NCBI GenBank assembly: GCA_949502025.1
Contig: CATBCG010000030.1
Span: 1 to 64,000, forward strand
DNA: 64,000 nucleotides
Direction: 5' to 3'
Origin: MGBC131033 sp910585655
Lineage (GTDB): Bacteria; Bacillota; Clostridia; Lachnospirales; Lachnospiraceae
Part shown: positions 9,938-17,263 of the stretch, piece after piece
Position numbering within the stretch: the stretch's first letter is position 1
Layout of the letters: every line of letters begins with the position of its first letter
The notes under the pieces: model-generated
What the model was told of the DNA's origin: nothing
What the model saw: only the letters and a program-made list of their open reading frames with translations
Databases searched by the model: none
Position numbers and translations under genes: made by a program

Positions 9938-11221
9938 GTGGTGAACGATGTTTTGCCAGAATTACAAAAAGTAAATACCGATGTTTTTATCAATCTGCGG
10001 GATCGCACCGAACATATCATCGTATCTGCCAACCGCGGCGACATGCACTCCCGCACGATTCGTTTTCATTTTACTCACGAAGGAGAACTCTACGAGCTGC
10101 CGGAAGGAACGGTGGCTCGGTTCCTTGGTACAAGACCGGACGGAGCCGGTATCATCGAAGAGCTTCCCTGCACCGTTTCCGGGAACCAGGTTCTTTATGA
10201 AATGACGCCGTACGTCCTCAATATTCCCGGCGACGTCCGCGCCAAAATCGAACTGCGGAACGATGAAACCGAGCAAATCCTGACAACGGTTTCTTTTCTT
10301 ATCCATATTCCGCCGGATCCCTTTGACGAAAACACCATCATCCAGACGGACGAATTTTCTGTCCTGAACCAGTTGATCACCACGATTGAAAAGGCAGTTG
10401 AGGACGTAAATGAAGCGCTCGTACAGGTCGAACAGACCGTAGAGGAAGCCAACCAGGCGATCCAGGTCATTTACGATACCAATGAGAAAATGCAGGTGGT
10501 TATCTCTGACGCCCAAACGGTGATTGGCGATATGGAGCAAAAGCTTTTAGAGACCGATGAGAAGGTGGGCAAATGGCAGACGGATATTGAAACGGCGATT
10601 ACGAATGCCGAACAAGCAGTCGCCGATACGATTTCCAAAGCGGAACAGGCTTTTGAAGAAACAATAGAAGACGCGAATCAAGCATTCACAGATACTCTTT
10701 CTCAGGCGCAGACAGATATCAATTCTATGATTTCTGACGCCGAGCAGTCTGTATCAGATCTAATTTCCCAGGTCGAAACGGCGATCAGCCAGGCAGGAGA
10801 AGCCGCTGATCAGGCAAATCAGGCGGCCGCAGACGCCGATCAAGCTACTTCTGCTGCCAACCAGGCGACCGCTGCCGCTGCGTCTGCGACCGAGCAGGCA
10901 GAAGAGGCTACGGAACGAGCAATTGCCGCCGCCAGGGCTGCGGAAGAGGCAGCGGCGAAAGAACTGCCTATCGCTACGACAACCATTCTTGGCGCCGTAA
11001 AGGCAGGCGAACAAATAGCTGTAGCCGAAGACGGAACGATGAGCATTGCCTCAGTTCCCTTCGAGGCTCTTCCGGAGGAAACGAAACTCTATTCACCGTT
11101 TATCATCCAGGCAGAGGAACCGCCGGGAGATCCGAAAAGGGCATGGATCAATAGCGCTACGCATGTTATGTCCTATTACGATGGTACCGCCTGGGTAAAA
11201 CTCGCCTCTATCTGGTCTTAA
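9938..11221 (+). CDS. BppU-like phage baseplate upper protein
   Basis: About 427 residues. The N-terminal ~145 residues match the BppU-type baseplate domain in pattern: DVFINLRDRTEHI, SRTIRFHF, TVARFLGTRPDGAGII and LNIPGDVRAKIEL. In lactococcal phages this domain docks receptor-binding proteins on the baseplate. Residues ~150-350 are an Ala/Gln/Glu-rich coiled coil with near-heptad repeats (EQANQAAADADQATSAANQA), a likely trimeric stalk. The C-terminus has LPIATTTILGAVKAGEQI, a motif of fibre heads, and a DGTAWVKLA ending. The exact start is unclear: GTG at 9938 or 9941, or TTG at 9953, all sit close to AAAGGTGG. Confidence 0.75.
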   Translation: MVNDVLPELQKVNTDVFINLRDRTEHIIVSANRGDMHSRTIRFHFTHEGELYELPEGTVARFLGTRPDGAGIIEELPCTVSGNQVLYEMTPYVLNIPGDVRAKIELRNDETEQILTTVSFLIHIPPDPFDENTIIQTDEFSVLNQLITTIEKAVEDVNEALVQVEQTVEEANQAIQVIYDTNEKMQVVISDAQTVIGDMEQKLLETDEKVGKWQTDIETAITNAEQAVADTISKAEQAFEETIEDANQAFTDTLSQAQTDINSMISDAEQSVSDLISQVETAISQAGEAADQANQAAADADQATSAANQATAAAASATEQAEEATERAIAAARAAEEAAAKELPIATTTILGAVKAGEQIAVAEDGTMSIASVPFEALPEETKLYSPFIIQAEEPPGDPKRAWINSATHVMSYYDGTAWVKLASIWS

Positions 11222-11247
11222 TCCAAACAGGAAAGGAGCAAACCATA

Positions 11248-11628
11248 ATGTATCCAAATCAAAACCGAGCCGCTATGTTCTCTGTTGTTATGGAGCAGGA
11301 GGACGTCTATCTGCTTCAAAAAGCCGCTGTTGAGACAGATCTCTACACGGATACTATTGCCAAGCTGATTGGCAGCCAGCCGGACGTCATTCATCAGGAG
11401 GTCTTTTCCTCCTATCAGGACAAGCAATTAGCCTCCCGAATGACGTTTGAGCGTCTGAAGGCGCAAATGGAAGAAAAATATGTTCCGGAATTTCTCTATG
11501 GGAAGTTCCGCTATGACTGGAACATTACCTATGCAGCCGGGACAATGACGGTCACACTCTACGATGCTTCTGGTATCGAGTTACTCAAAAAACACCACAT
11601 TCGCTTTGCGACCGTTTATCCAGGCTAA
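11248..11628 (+). CDS. 126-residue protein of the Cys-rich cassette, unknown function
   Basis: Starts at ATG 11248 with AAAGGAG upstream. It is a soluble, Cys-free mixed alpha/beta protein with no signal peptide. A helical first part (VYLLQKAAVETDLYTD) leads to a C-terminal beta-rich part (YDWNITYAAGTMTVTLYD). It lies between the baseplate gene and the Cys-rich repeat gene on the same strand with short gaps (26 and 33 bases), so it may be a tail component or a partner of the repeat protein. I do not recognise the family. Confidence 0.65.
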   Translation: MYPNQNRAAMFSVVMEQEDVYLLQKAAVETDLYTDTIAKLIGSQPDVIHQEVFSSYQDKQLASRMTFERLKAQMEEKYVPEFLYGKFRYDWNITYAAGTMTVTLYDASGIELLKKHHIRFATVYPG

Positions 11629-11661
11629 CAAACCAGAAATGAGAAAGGATGGTGATAATCA

Positions 11662-12486
11662 ATGCTGACGGCAGCGCAAGTGATGACATTAAAAGCAAAA
11701 ATCAAAGCCGAACTGCTACGACGTTCCGCTCACGGGAGTGTCGCTGCCTATGGAGGCGAAGACTATGATTTTACCAAAAATCCAGAACCAGAGGGGGTTA
11801 TTGAGGCGGAGCATGGGCAGAAAACCGTCGATTTGCTGCTCCAGATAGCCCCCCATGCCGGTCTGGTTCCGGTAGAAGCCGAACAGACGATTCAGCCGGA
11901 ATTTGACGCAGAGCTGCTAAGCTATGTCGATACGTTAGCAGCGCAGAATATGACCGGCGATTCGAGCTGCGCCGCTGCCTGTACAGGACTTTGTGTCTCG
12001 ACCTGTACGACGGCATGTCAGGGGTGTTCCGGCACCTGCAGCGGCACTTGCCAGGGATGCTCGAATACCTGCACCGGGACTTGCCAGGGATGTTCCGGGA
12101 CTTGTACTGGTTCCTGTTATAGCTGTACTGGTTCCTGTTCTGGCAGTTGTTATAGCTGTACCGGCTGCGGCGGGCAATGTTCCTATAACTGCAGCGGCTG
12201 TTCGGGAAGCTGTTCTGGCACCTGTTCCGGCTGCTCCGGAAGCTGCTCTGGTACTTGTTCCGGCTGTTCTGGTTCCTGCTCCGGGAGCTGCCAGGGATGT
12301 TCCGGAAGCTGTTCCGGGAGCTGCTCCGGAGGCTGTATGAACGGCTGTACCAGCAAATGCAGCGGCTGTACCGGAGTATGTACCGCAGTATGCGCCCTGG
12401 CTTCTTCTTCCTGCGCCGGTCTCTGCGGCTCCGGTTCCTGTGCGGCAGCCTGCGGAGGCTCGAGTTGTAAAGGAAGCAACAATTAA
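11662..12486 (+). CDS. Cys-rich repeat protein, putative radical SAM substrate
   Basis: A 274-residue protein in two parts. Residues 1-102 contain no cysteine and begin with an amphipathic helix (LTAAQVMTLKAKIKAELL), then an acidic region with YGGEDYDF and EAEHGQKTVDLLLQI. From memory this segment resembles N-terminal domains seen in other clostridial phage tail clusters. Residues 103-269 contain 44 cysteines, about one in four. From residue 119 to 244 they follow a near-regular 11-residue unit C-X2-C-X3-C-X3, the spacers almost all SG, SGS, SGT, QG or TG. This leader-plus-repeat layout, with a radical SAM/SPASM gene about 1 kb downstream on the same strand, fits a ribosomally made, thioether-crosslinked (RiPP-like) product. 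Alternatives are a disulfide- or metal-rich fibre. There is no signal peptide and no transporter nearby, so release by cell lysis or assembly on the tail is more plausible than secretion. Confidence 0.8.
   Translation: MLTAAQVMTLKAKIKAELLRRSAHGSVAAYGGEDYDFTKNPEPEGVIEAEHGQKTVDLLLQIAPHAGLVPVEAEQTIQPEFDAELLSYVDTLAAQNMTGDSSCAAACTGLCVSTCTTACQGCSGTCSGTCQGCSNTCTGTCQGCSGTCTGSCYSCTGSCSGSCYSCTGCGGQCSYNCSGCSGSCSGTCSGCSGSCSGTCSGCSGSCSGSCQGCSGSCSGSCSGGCMNGCTSKCSGCTGVCTAVCALASSSCAGLCGSGSCAAACGGSSCKGSNN
12016..12393 (+). repeat. 33-bp coding repeats (11-residue CX2CX3CX3 units)
   Basis: About nine to ten degenerate copies of a 33-bp unit within the Cys-rich gene, each encoding one 11-residue unit rich in Ser, Gly, Cys and Thr. 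The array is interrupted once around residues 166-177 (TGCGGQCSYN) and once near 221-233. The DNA copies differ in synonymous positions (tgt/tgc, ggc/ggg), so the protein pattern is more conserved than the DNA. Confidence 0.85.
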
Positions 12487-12508
12487 AATTGAAAAAGGAG
12501 AATATGAT

Positions 12509-12847
12509 ATGATAGCAAAATTAAAGGATGGATCTGAACTGAAAATTGAACGCCTAAGCTGCGAATACCAGACCGGCGTCAGAAAGAGCGTAGAAGATAG
12601 CTTTACTATCTCCCATACGGATGCTAAGGAACTTGGTATCGACAACATCAGCAAGCTTTTTACAGAGGAAAATATTTCCACTATCACCTATCAGACCGAC
12701 AGCGGAATTGAGCTGACCAGAAACTACCTTTCTTTAAAGCTCGCGCACTATACGCTGACAGAAACCGTTGCCACCTATACCGTCATTTTGTCCAGAGAGG
12801 CAAGTGAAGAAGGAGAATTAGATGCCAGAGAAATCGAAGATCTGTGA
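12509..12847 (+). CDS. 112-residue protein of the Cys-rich cassette, unknown function
   Basis: The start is ATG 12509, with AAAGGAG 9-10 bases upstream; the frame is open further upstream into the Cys-rich gene but lacks a ribosome site there. The protein is small, acidic and probably beta-rich (MIAKLKDGSELKIERL, NISTITYQTDSGIEL, ATYTVILSREA), with one cysteine and no membrane segment. The look is that of a small phage structural domain or a peptide-binding adaptor. It begins 22 bases after the Cys-rich gene and overlaps the next gene by 26 bases, so the two are co-translated. Confidence 0.65.
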   Translation: MIAKLKDGSELKIERLSCEYQTGVRKSVEDSFTISHTDAKELGIDNISKLFTEENISTITYQTDSGIELTRNYLSLKLAHYTLTETVATYTVILSREASEEGELDAREIEDL

Positions 12848-13499
12848 TCCGGAATATTCTGTTCTTTTACCAGAGGAAACGGTCTGTGAAATTCTTGAAG
12901 CAAAGGCTTTGGCATGGGCTTATGATCAGGTAGCTTCTGATCTGTTCCGCAAATATACGGTGCCTGCCATAGATTGCGGATTTCTGCCGGAATTTTTCGA
13001 GCGCCGGCTTTATTACCATTTCCAGGATACCAAGCGTTCCCGCCAGCTTACCGACGTCTATCTGCCGGACTGCTTCCAAAATGCCAAATACCGCTTCGGT
13101 CTGAATCTGATGAACAGACGCTACAGCATCTGGGATTCTGACAAAGTGGCAGCGCATATCATCAAGCAGCTAGACGCTTCCAACGTAACCGATCTGCAGA
13201 TGCAGTATTTGCAGCGGACAAACTTTGAATGTTATTTTGCCATAGACAACCTCAGCTTCCTCCTGGCTACCTGCCAGGAGGAGGTCTGCAGACCTTTGAT
13301 AGAAGAAGCGTTCCGACAGTTGGAGGAATCGGCATGTGAATTTCATCTCTGCACCTATGCTATATGGATGGTAGAAGAGCGTTTCCCGTTTCCGTTTTAT
13401 GAATATACCATAGATATCAAAAACAAAGTCATTCATGTCCGCTATAAGGACCAAAAGGAGGATGCCTGTGAAGCTTTATCGAAGACCGGACGACTTTAA
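12822..13499 (+). CDS. 225-residue protein coupled to the radical SAM gene, unknown function
   Basis: ATG 12822 follows GAAGGAG. The protein is soluble, rich in aromatic residues and predicted mainly helical, with eight scattered cysteines not in metal-binding pairs. Recognisable stretches include FFERRLYYHFQDTKRSRQ and a final FYEYTIDIKNKVIHVRY. It overlaps the 112-residue gene upstream by 26 bases and the radical SAM gene downstream by 32 bases, so all three are likely made in fixed ratio. Such coupling suggests a substrate-delivery or accessory protein for the radical SAM enzyme; this is inference from gene order alone. Confidence 0.65.
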   Translation: MPEKSKICDPEYSVLLPEETVCEILEAKALAWAYDQVASDLFRKYTVPAIDCGFLPEFFERRLYYHFQDTKRSRQLTDVYLPDCFQNAKYRFGLNLMNRRYSIWDSDKVAAHIIKQLDASNVTDLQMQYLQRTNFECYFAIDNLSFLLATCQEEVCRPLIEEAFRQLEESACEFHLCTYAIWMVEERFPFPFYEYTIDIKNKVIHVRYKDQKEDACEALSKTGRL

Positions 13500-14871
13500 C
13501 GAATCGTTAGCTGCCATGTACTACCATCCAGAAAAGGCAAACGACGCCAGTGTTGCTTCCCGCTGCATTACCTTTCAGGTAACAGACGCCTGCAACCTGC
13601 GGTGTTCCTATTGTTATCAGACGAACAAAGGAACCAGAGTGATGCCCGTAGAAACCGCCAAAGCCTTAATCGATCTGATCTTATCCGGAGAAAAAGGCTT
13701 TCGGGAATATTTATCTTCTGAGTTTACCACTGGCATCAATTTGGATTTTATTGGCGGAGAACCGCTGCTAGCCTTAGAGGTCATCGATCAGGCTATCGAC
13801 TATTTCCACAGCCAAACCTTAAAGCAAAAGCATCCCTGGAAAAATAAATGGCGTGCTTCTATCACCACCAACGGCACGATTTATACCGATGAAGTCAAGC
13901 GATTTCTTACCAAACACGAAAACCACCTCAGCTATTCCGTTACGGTAGACGGCAGCAAACAGCTTCACGATGCCTGCCGGAAGTTTCCGGACGGCTCTCC
14001 TTCCTATGAGCTCGCTATGGCTACGGTTCGTGATCGAAGGAAACAGGGATATTACGTCGGCAACAAGCTGACCATTTCCCCGGAAAACCTGCCTTATCTT
14101 TATGAGGCGATTGTCACTATGGCAGAAAACGGCTACCAGGATATCAATGCGAACTGCGTGTTTGAAAATGTCTGGAAACAGGAAGATGCCGCTCTGTTTT
14201 ATCAGCAATTAAAAAAGCTTGCCGATTATCTGTTAGAGGGGGAACGATTCCGTCATATGGATTGTTCCCTTTTTAACTGCAGCTTTTTTGTTCCGCATAC
14301 CGCCTCCGACAACAAAAACTACTGCGGTGGAACCGGACTGATGCTGGCGATGGATCCGGATGGATGGCTCTATCCATGTCTGCGCTATATGGAAAGCTCG
14401 ATTGGCACAGAGTATCCTGCCTACCGGATTGGAAATCTATGGGAGGGAATCGGTCAGTCAGAAGAATATCAGAAACGAATTGACGAGATAAAGCACATTA
14501 ACCGCAGAACGCAAAGCACGGACGCCTGCTTCTACTGTCCGATTGGCTTTGGCTGCGCCTGGTGTTCCGCTTATAACTACCAGTGCTTCGGCACTGCCAA
14601 TCAACGTGCTACTTATATTTGTGAGATGCACAAAGCCAGAGCCTTAGCGAATGTCTATTATTGGAACAAATTATTTCAGCTAGAATCCCCAAACACCCAC
14701 CTTACCCTATGGGTTCCAAGGGAATGGGCGCTGGCGATTCTGAAAGAAACAGAATACGAACAGCTTTTAGAGCTAAGCGCTTCCAAACCAATGACGGTGG
14801 AAGAAGCCTACCAGAAAGCCAAAGTCTTTGTCGATAGCGGACGCTGGTATGACTATGGCTATCAGGTATAA
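13468..14871 (+). CDS. radical SAM/SPASM Cys-rich peptide maturase
   Basis: About 467 residues from GTG 13468, chosen because AGGAGG ends 6 bases upstream; an ATG at 13462 lies too close to it. The radical SAM CX3CX2C motif is CNLRCSYC (residues 42-49), followed by GGEP (96-99), which binds S-adenosylmethionine. The C-terminal SPASM region supplies eight cysteines for two auxiliary iron-sulfur clusters: 286, 304, 354, 357, 363, 366, 373 and 385 (FYCPIGFGCAWC). SPASM enzymes of this size modify Cys-containing peptides, typically forming sulfur-to-carbon crosslinks. By architecture and neighbour I place it near the NCBI-named families for Cys-rich or CXXX-repeat peptide maturases; the exact family needs a profile search. 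Its likely substrate is the Cys-rich repeat protein at 11662. Confidence 0.88.
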   Translation: MKLYRRPDDFNESLAAMYYHPEKANDASVASRCITFQVTDACNLRCSYCYQTNKGTRVMPVETAKALIDLILSGEKGFREYLSSEFTTGINLDFIGGEPLLALEVIDQAIDYFHSQTLKQKHPWKNKWRASITTNGTIYTDEVKRFLTKHENHLSYSVTVDGSKQLHDACRKFPDGSPSYELAMATVRDRRKQGYYVGNKLTISPENLPYLYEAIVTMAENGYQDINANCVFENVWKQEDAALFYQQLKKLADYLLEGERFRHMDCSLFNCSFFVPHTASDNKNYCGGTGLMLAMDPDGWLYPCLRYMESSIGTEYPAYRIGNLWEGIGQSEEYQKRIDEIKHINRRTQSTDACFYCPIGFGCAWCSAYNYQCFGTANQRATYICEMHKARALANVYYWNKLFQLESPNTHLTLWVPREWALAILKETEYEQLLELSASKPMTVEEAYQKAKVFVDSGRWYDYGYQV

Positions 14872-14886
14872 AAGGAGGAATCAACG

Positions 14887-15798
14887 ATGTCGTACACCTT
14901 TCATACACTTCTCGCCCACCCTTCCAACTACGGCTGGAAACGGAAGTCTACTGACATCCGTTATCTTGTCCTGCATTATACTGCCAATAAGACCGATCGG
15001 GCAGTAAACAATGCGAAATATTTCCAGAACAATATCGTCTATGCCTCCGCTCACTACTTCTGCGACCAGTCCTCGGTCTACCAGTCTGTACCGGATACCT
15101 CTATCGCCTGGTCAGTCGGCGGAAAGAAATATTCCGACTGCGCCACTACTGGCGGCGGCACATGTTATGGGGTGGTTACGAATGAAAACAGTATCTCCAT
15201 CGAACTATGCTCCCACCAGGGGGCGATTGCCGCAGAAACCATAGAAAATGCCCTTGCCTTAGCCAAACGCCTGATGTCTAAGTACCATATCAAAGAGTCA
15301 CACATCTACCGGCATTTTGACGTCACCGGCAAGCATTGCCCGGGCTGGAAGGGCTGGTATGGAGCAGAGGATCGTCTCTGGAAAAGCTTTCAGAAAAACC
15401 TGCGTGATTGCCGCCTTACCACCAAGCTGGTCTGCGCCTTCTATAAACACGATAACATAGCCGACGGTAAATTCCAAAGCTTTCCGGTCGGGACTTTTGT
15501 CTACTGGGGAAGCGATCTCGGCAACGGGTGGTCGTCCGTCTATTATGAAGGAACACTTGGCTATGTAAAAAATAGCTGTCTTACTAAAAAAGGACTGTCA
15601 CCCTACCGAACCGGCAAGGCGACAGAAGATGTGATGTTCCGTTCCGATCGGCTCGTCGATCCCTCTACTAACATAAAGACTATCAAAAAAGGAACCACCT
15701 TCCGGGTTATCTGCCAAATCGGTAACTGGTACCAGGTCAGGCTTTCGGATGGCGCCAACGGGTATATGGTGAAAAAGAAAGTGAAGCTGGGCTCTTAA
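14887..15798 (+). CDS. N-acetylmuramoyl-L-alanine amidase endolysin with SH3-like repeats
   Basis: 303 residues, ATG 14887 after AAGGAGG. The N-terminal Amidase_2-type domain (about 1-170) has the zinc-ligand signatures YLVLHYTA and RHFDVTGKHCPG, plus SISIELCSHQ in the core. It should cut the bond between MurNAc and L-Ala in peptidoglycan. Residues ~185-303 hold two SH3-like wall-binding modules (around GNGWSSVYYEGTLGYVK and IGNWYQVRLSDGANGYM). There is no signal peptide, so export would need a holin, which I do not see. It follows the radical SAM gene by 15 bases. Its stop codon shares bases with the stop codon of thiN on the other strand. Confidence 0.88.
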   Translation: MSYTFHTLLAHPSNYGWKRKSTDIRYLVLHYTANKTDRAVNNAKYFQNNIVYASAHYFCDQSSVYQSVPDTSIAWSVGGKKYSDCATTGGGTCYGVVTNENSISIELCSHQGAIAAETIENALALAKRLMSKYHIKESHIYRHFDVTGKHCPGWKGWYGAEDRLWKSFQKNLRDCRLTTKLVCAFYKHDNIADGKFQSFPVGTFVYWGSDLGNGWSSVYYEGTLGYVKNSCLTKKGLSPYRTGKATEDVMFRSDRLVDPSTNIKTIKKGTTFRVICQIGNWYQVRLSDGANGYMVKKKVKLGS

Positions 15799-16484
15799 TC
15801 CCTCGTCTCAAACACAATCAACACCCCGTCCGTCAATTCCACCAACGCCTCTTCTTCTACAATTTCATTGCTGACTCCTAAGCTGCTGCCCATCCGCAGC
15901 TCTGCGTGATCGAGCGGATATTTCATTCCATGAAGCGTCAGTCCCCGGACTTCTTCGGTCAGAGGAATCAGCGAAAGGAACTCGCCGAATGCCTCCTCCT
16001 TCCGAATCCGGAACGGCTTATCTGCCAGGAAAATGCGGTTATGCCCGTCTACGATAGAGGTCGGAACCTCTCGAATCAGAGCCTGGTAGAGAAGCTGGAT
16101 ATTGGCAAAGGCATGGTCAAAGCGCGTACCCGTCGCCCCCAACAGTACGATTTCCTCCGGCTCTAGGGAGAGCGCCAGGGAAAGCGCCAGTTCGGTATCG
16201 GTAGCGTCTTTTTCCGGCTGATAGGTACGAAGCACCGGCTTCCCTGTCAGTCGGAAACGCTCCTGTACCCGGTTTAAAATCTTTTGATCCACACTGTCGT
16301 AATCCCCTACTACATAATCCAGCTCCTGCCCGGTCTCCTCTGCCAGTTGGACGGCAGCGGCAAGTCCTTTATCGACTGCAAGAATCACCGTCGCCTGATA
16401 GGTCTTTAGATAGTCCCTGGCAAACGCCAGGTCAATGCTGCCGCCTGTTAAAATCGCTACCCGTTTCTTTTTTTTCTCTCCCAT
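15795..16484 (-). CDS. thiN: thiamine diphosphokinase
   Basis: 229 residues. It converts thiamine plus ATP to thiamine diphosphate, the active cofactor. Family signatures are AVDKGL near residue 37, GDYDSVD near 60, EKDATDTELAL near 90 and LLGATGTRFDH near 114, all as in the YloS/ThiN family. It is the last gene of the priA-to-thiN run, an order shared with Bacillus subtilis. The stop codon (15795-15797) overlaps that of the phage endolysin coming from the other side, leaving no room for a terminator, so antisense read-through at the 3' ends is likely. Confidence 0.93.
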   Translation of the reverse strand: MGEKKKKRVAILTGGSIDLAFARDYLKTYQATVILAVDKGLAAAVQLAEETGQELDYVVGDYDSVDQKILNRVQERFRLTGKPVLRTYQPEKDATDTELALSLALSLEPEEIVLLGATGTRFDHAFANIQLLYQALIREVPTSIVDGHNRIFLADKPFRIRKEEAFGEFLSLIPLTEEVRGLTLHGMKYPLDHAELRMGSSLGVSNEIVEEEALVELTDGVLIVFETRD

Positions 16485-16537
16485 ACGTTCCCTTCTCCTG
16501 TATCACTTCTTATCCATAGGACTCCCGCCTTGTCTGG

Positions 16538-17263
16538 CTAATGATCTCGCTTTTGAAGCATAAGCTGCCTTCTTTGCAGGGCATTGACGATTTTCGCAAT
16601 ATCATTTCCGACAGAAATAATCCGACAGCCATAAAAATATTTGTAACGGCTGCTTTCCTCTACAGAACTTCTGACCGGAATACATAGACAGTTGATCGCG
16701 CCGCACGGCGTCTCCACTGCTATCGTCAGCTCTGCATCCTCCGGCAGCTTTTCCGCGCTGTAAACTCCAATTCCTGTTTCACTCAAATCCTTTGCCACGC
16801 CGCGGACGACGATGGTTTTGTAGCATGACTCTACATCTATCAACTGACTGACGTCGCGTACTGCGGGATGCGTCTGCCGGTACTTACGGATACCCTCAAA
16901 ATCCGGTACTTTCCGCATAATTTTTGCTTCTTCTCCCAAAAATACCCGGTAGACTGCCCGGCGGTTAAAAGACTCTCCTTCCAGATCCTGTACAACCAGT
17001 ACATGTACCCGCTCGCCCTCTAGTCTGGCAAGTCCTGGTCTGACATTCGTCCAGCGCCAAAGCCTATCATGCTTCCGGTATGTCACCAAAACCTTATCCC
17101 CCGGGCGGAAGCGGAACGGCTCCCCATATTGCCCCAATATCAGAGAAACACAGATAATATTGTCTTTGATGGCGATAATATCGCTGTTTAAATGATACAA
17201 ACGGTCTTCACGTTCTATCGTAACTTCCAGCTTTCTCCCTAATTCCAGGTTTTTTACTTCCAT
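16538..17263 (-). CDS. PilZ-domain (YcgR-like) cyclic-di-GMP protein
   Basis: 241 residues. The N-terminal ~95 residues form a YcgR/YpfA-type beta domain (LELGRKLEVTIEREDRLYHL). The C-terminal PilZ domain (about 98-230) has the c-di-GMP-binding arginines in NRRAVYRVFL and the second signature DLSETGIGVYS. Proteins of this type brake flagellar rotation or adjust surface behaviour when c-di-GMP is high. The gene overlaps rpe by 10 bases and lies between rpe and thiN, where B. subtilis has no such gene. With cheV elsewhere in the window it suggests a motile organism. Confidence 0.88.
   Translation of the reverse strand: MEVKNLELGRKLEVTIEREDRLYHLNSDIIAIKDNIICVSLILGQYGEPFRFRPGDKVLVTYRKHDRLWRWTNVRPGLARLEGERVHVLVVQDLEGESFNRRAVYRVFLGEEAKIMRKVPDFEGIRKYRQTHPAVRDVSQLIDVESCYKTIVVRGVAKDLSETGIGVYSAEKLPEDAELTIAVETPCGAINCLCIPVRSSVEESSRYKYFYGCRIISVGNDIAKIVNALQRRQLMLQKRDH

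Noticed and set aside
12016..12393. 33-bp periodic sequence as a possible CRISPR array
   Set aside because: There are no unique spacers; the period is the coding repeat of the Cys-rich protein.
11935..12687. A 250-codon open frame on the - strand opposite the Cys-rich gene
   Set aside because: It is a by-product of the low-complexity Ser/Gly/Cys codons on the + strand; it reads as Ala/Thr/Gly-rich low-complexity sequence with no ribosome site or family resemblance.
14887..15798. The amidase as a host sporulation or cell-division enzyme
   Set aside because: Its place directly after the tail and radical SAM genes, lack of signal peptide and SH3-like repeats fit a phage endolysin better.
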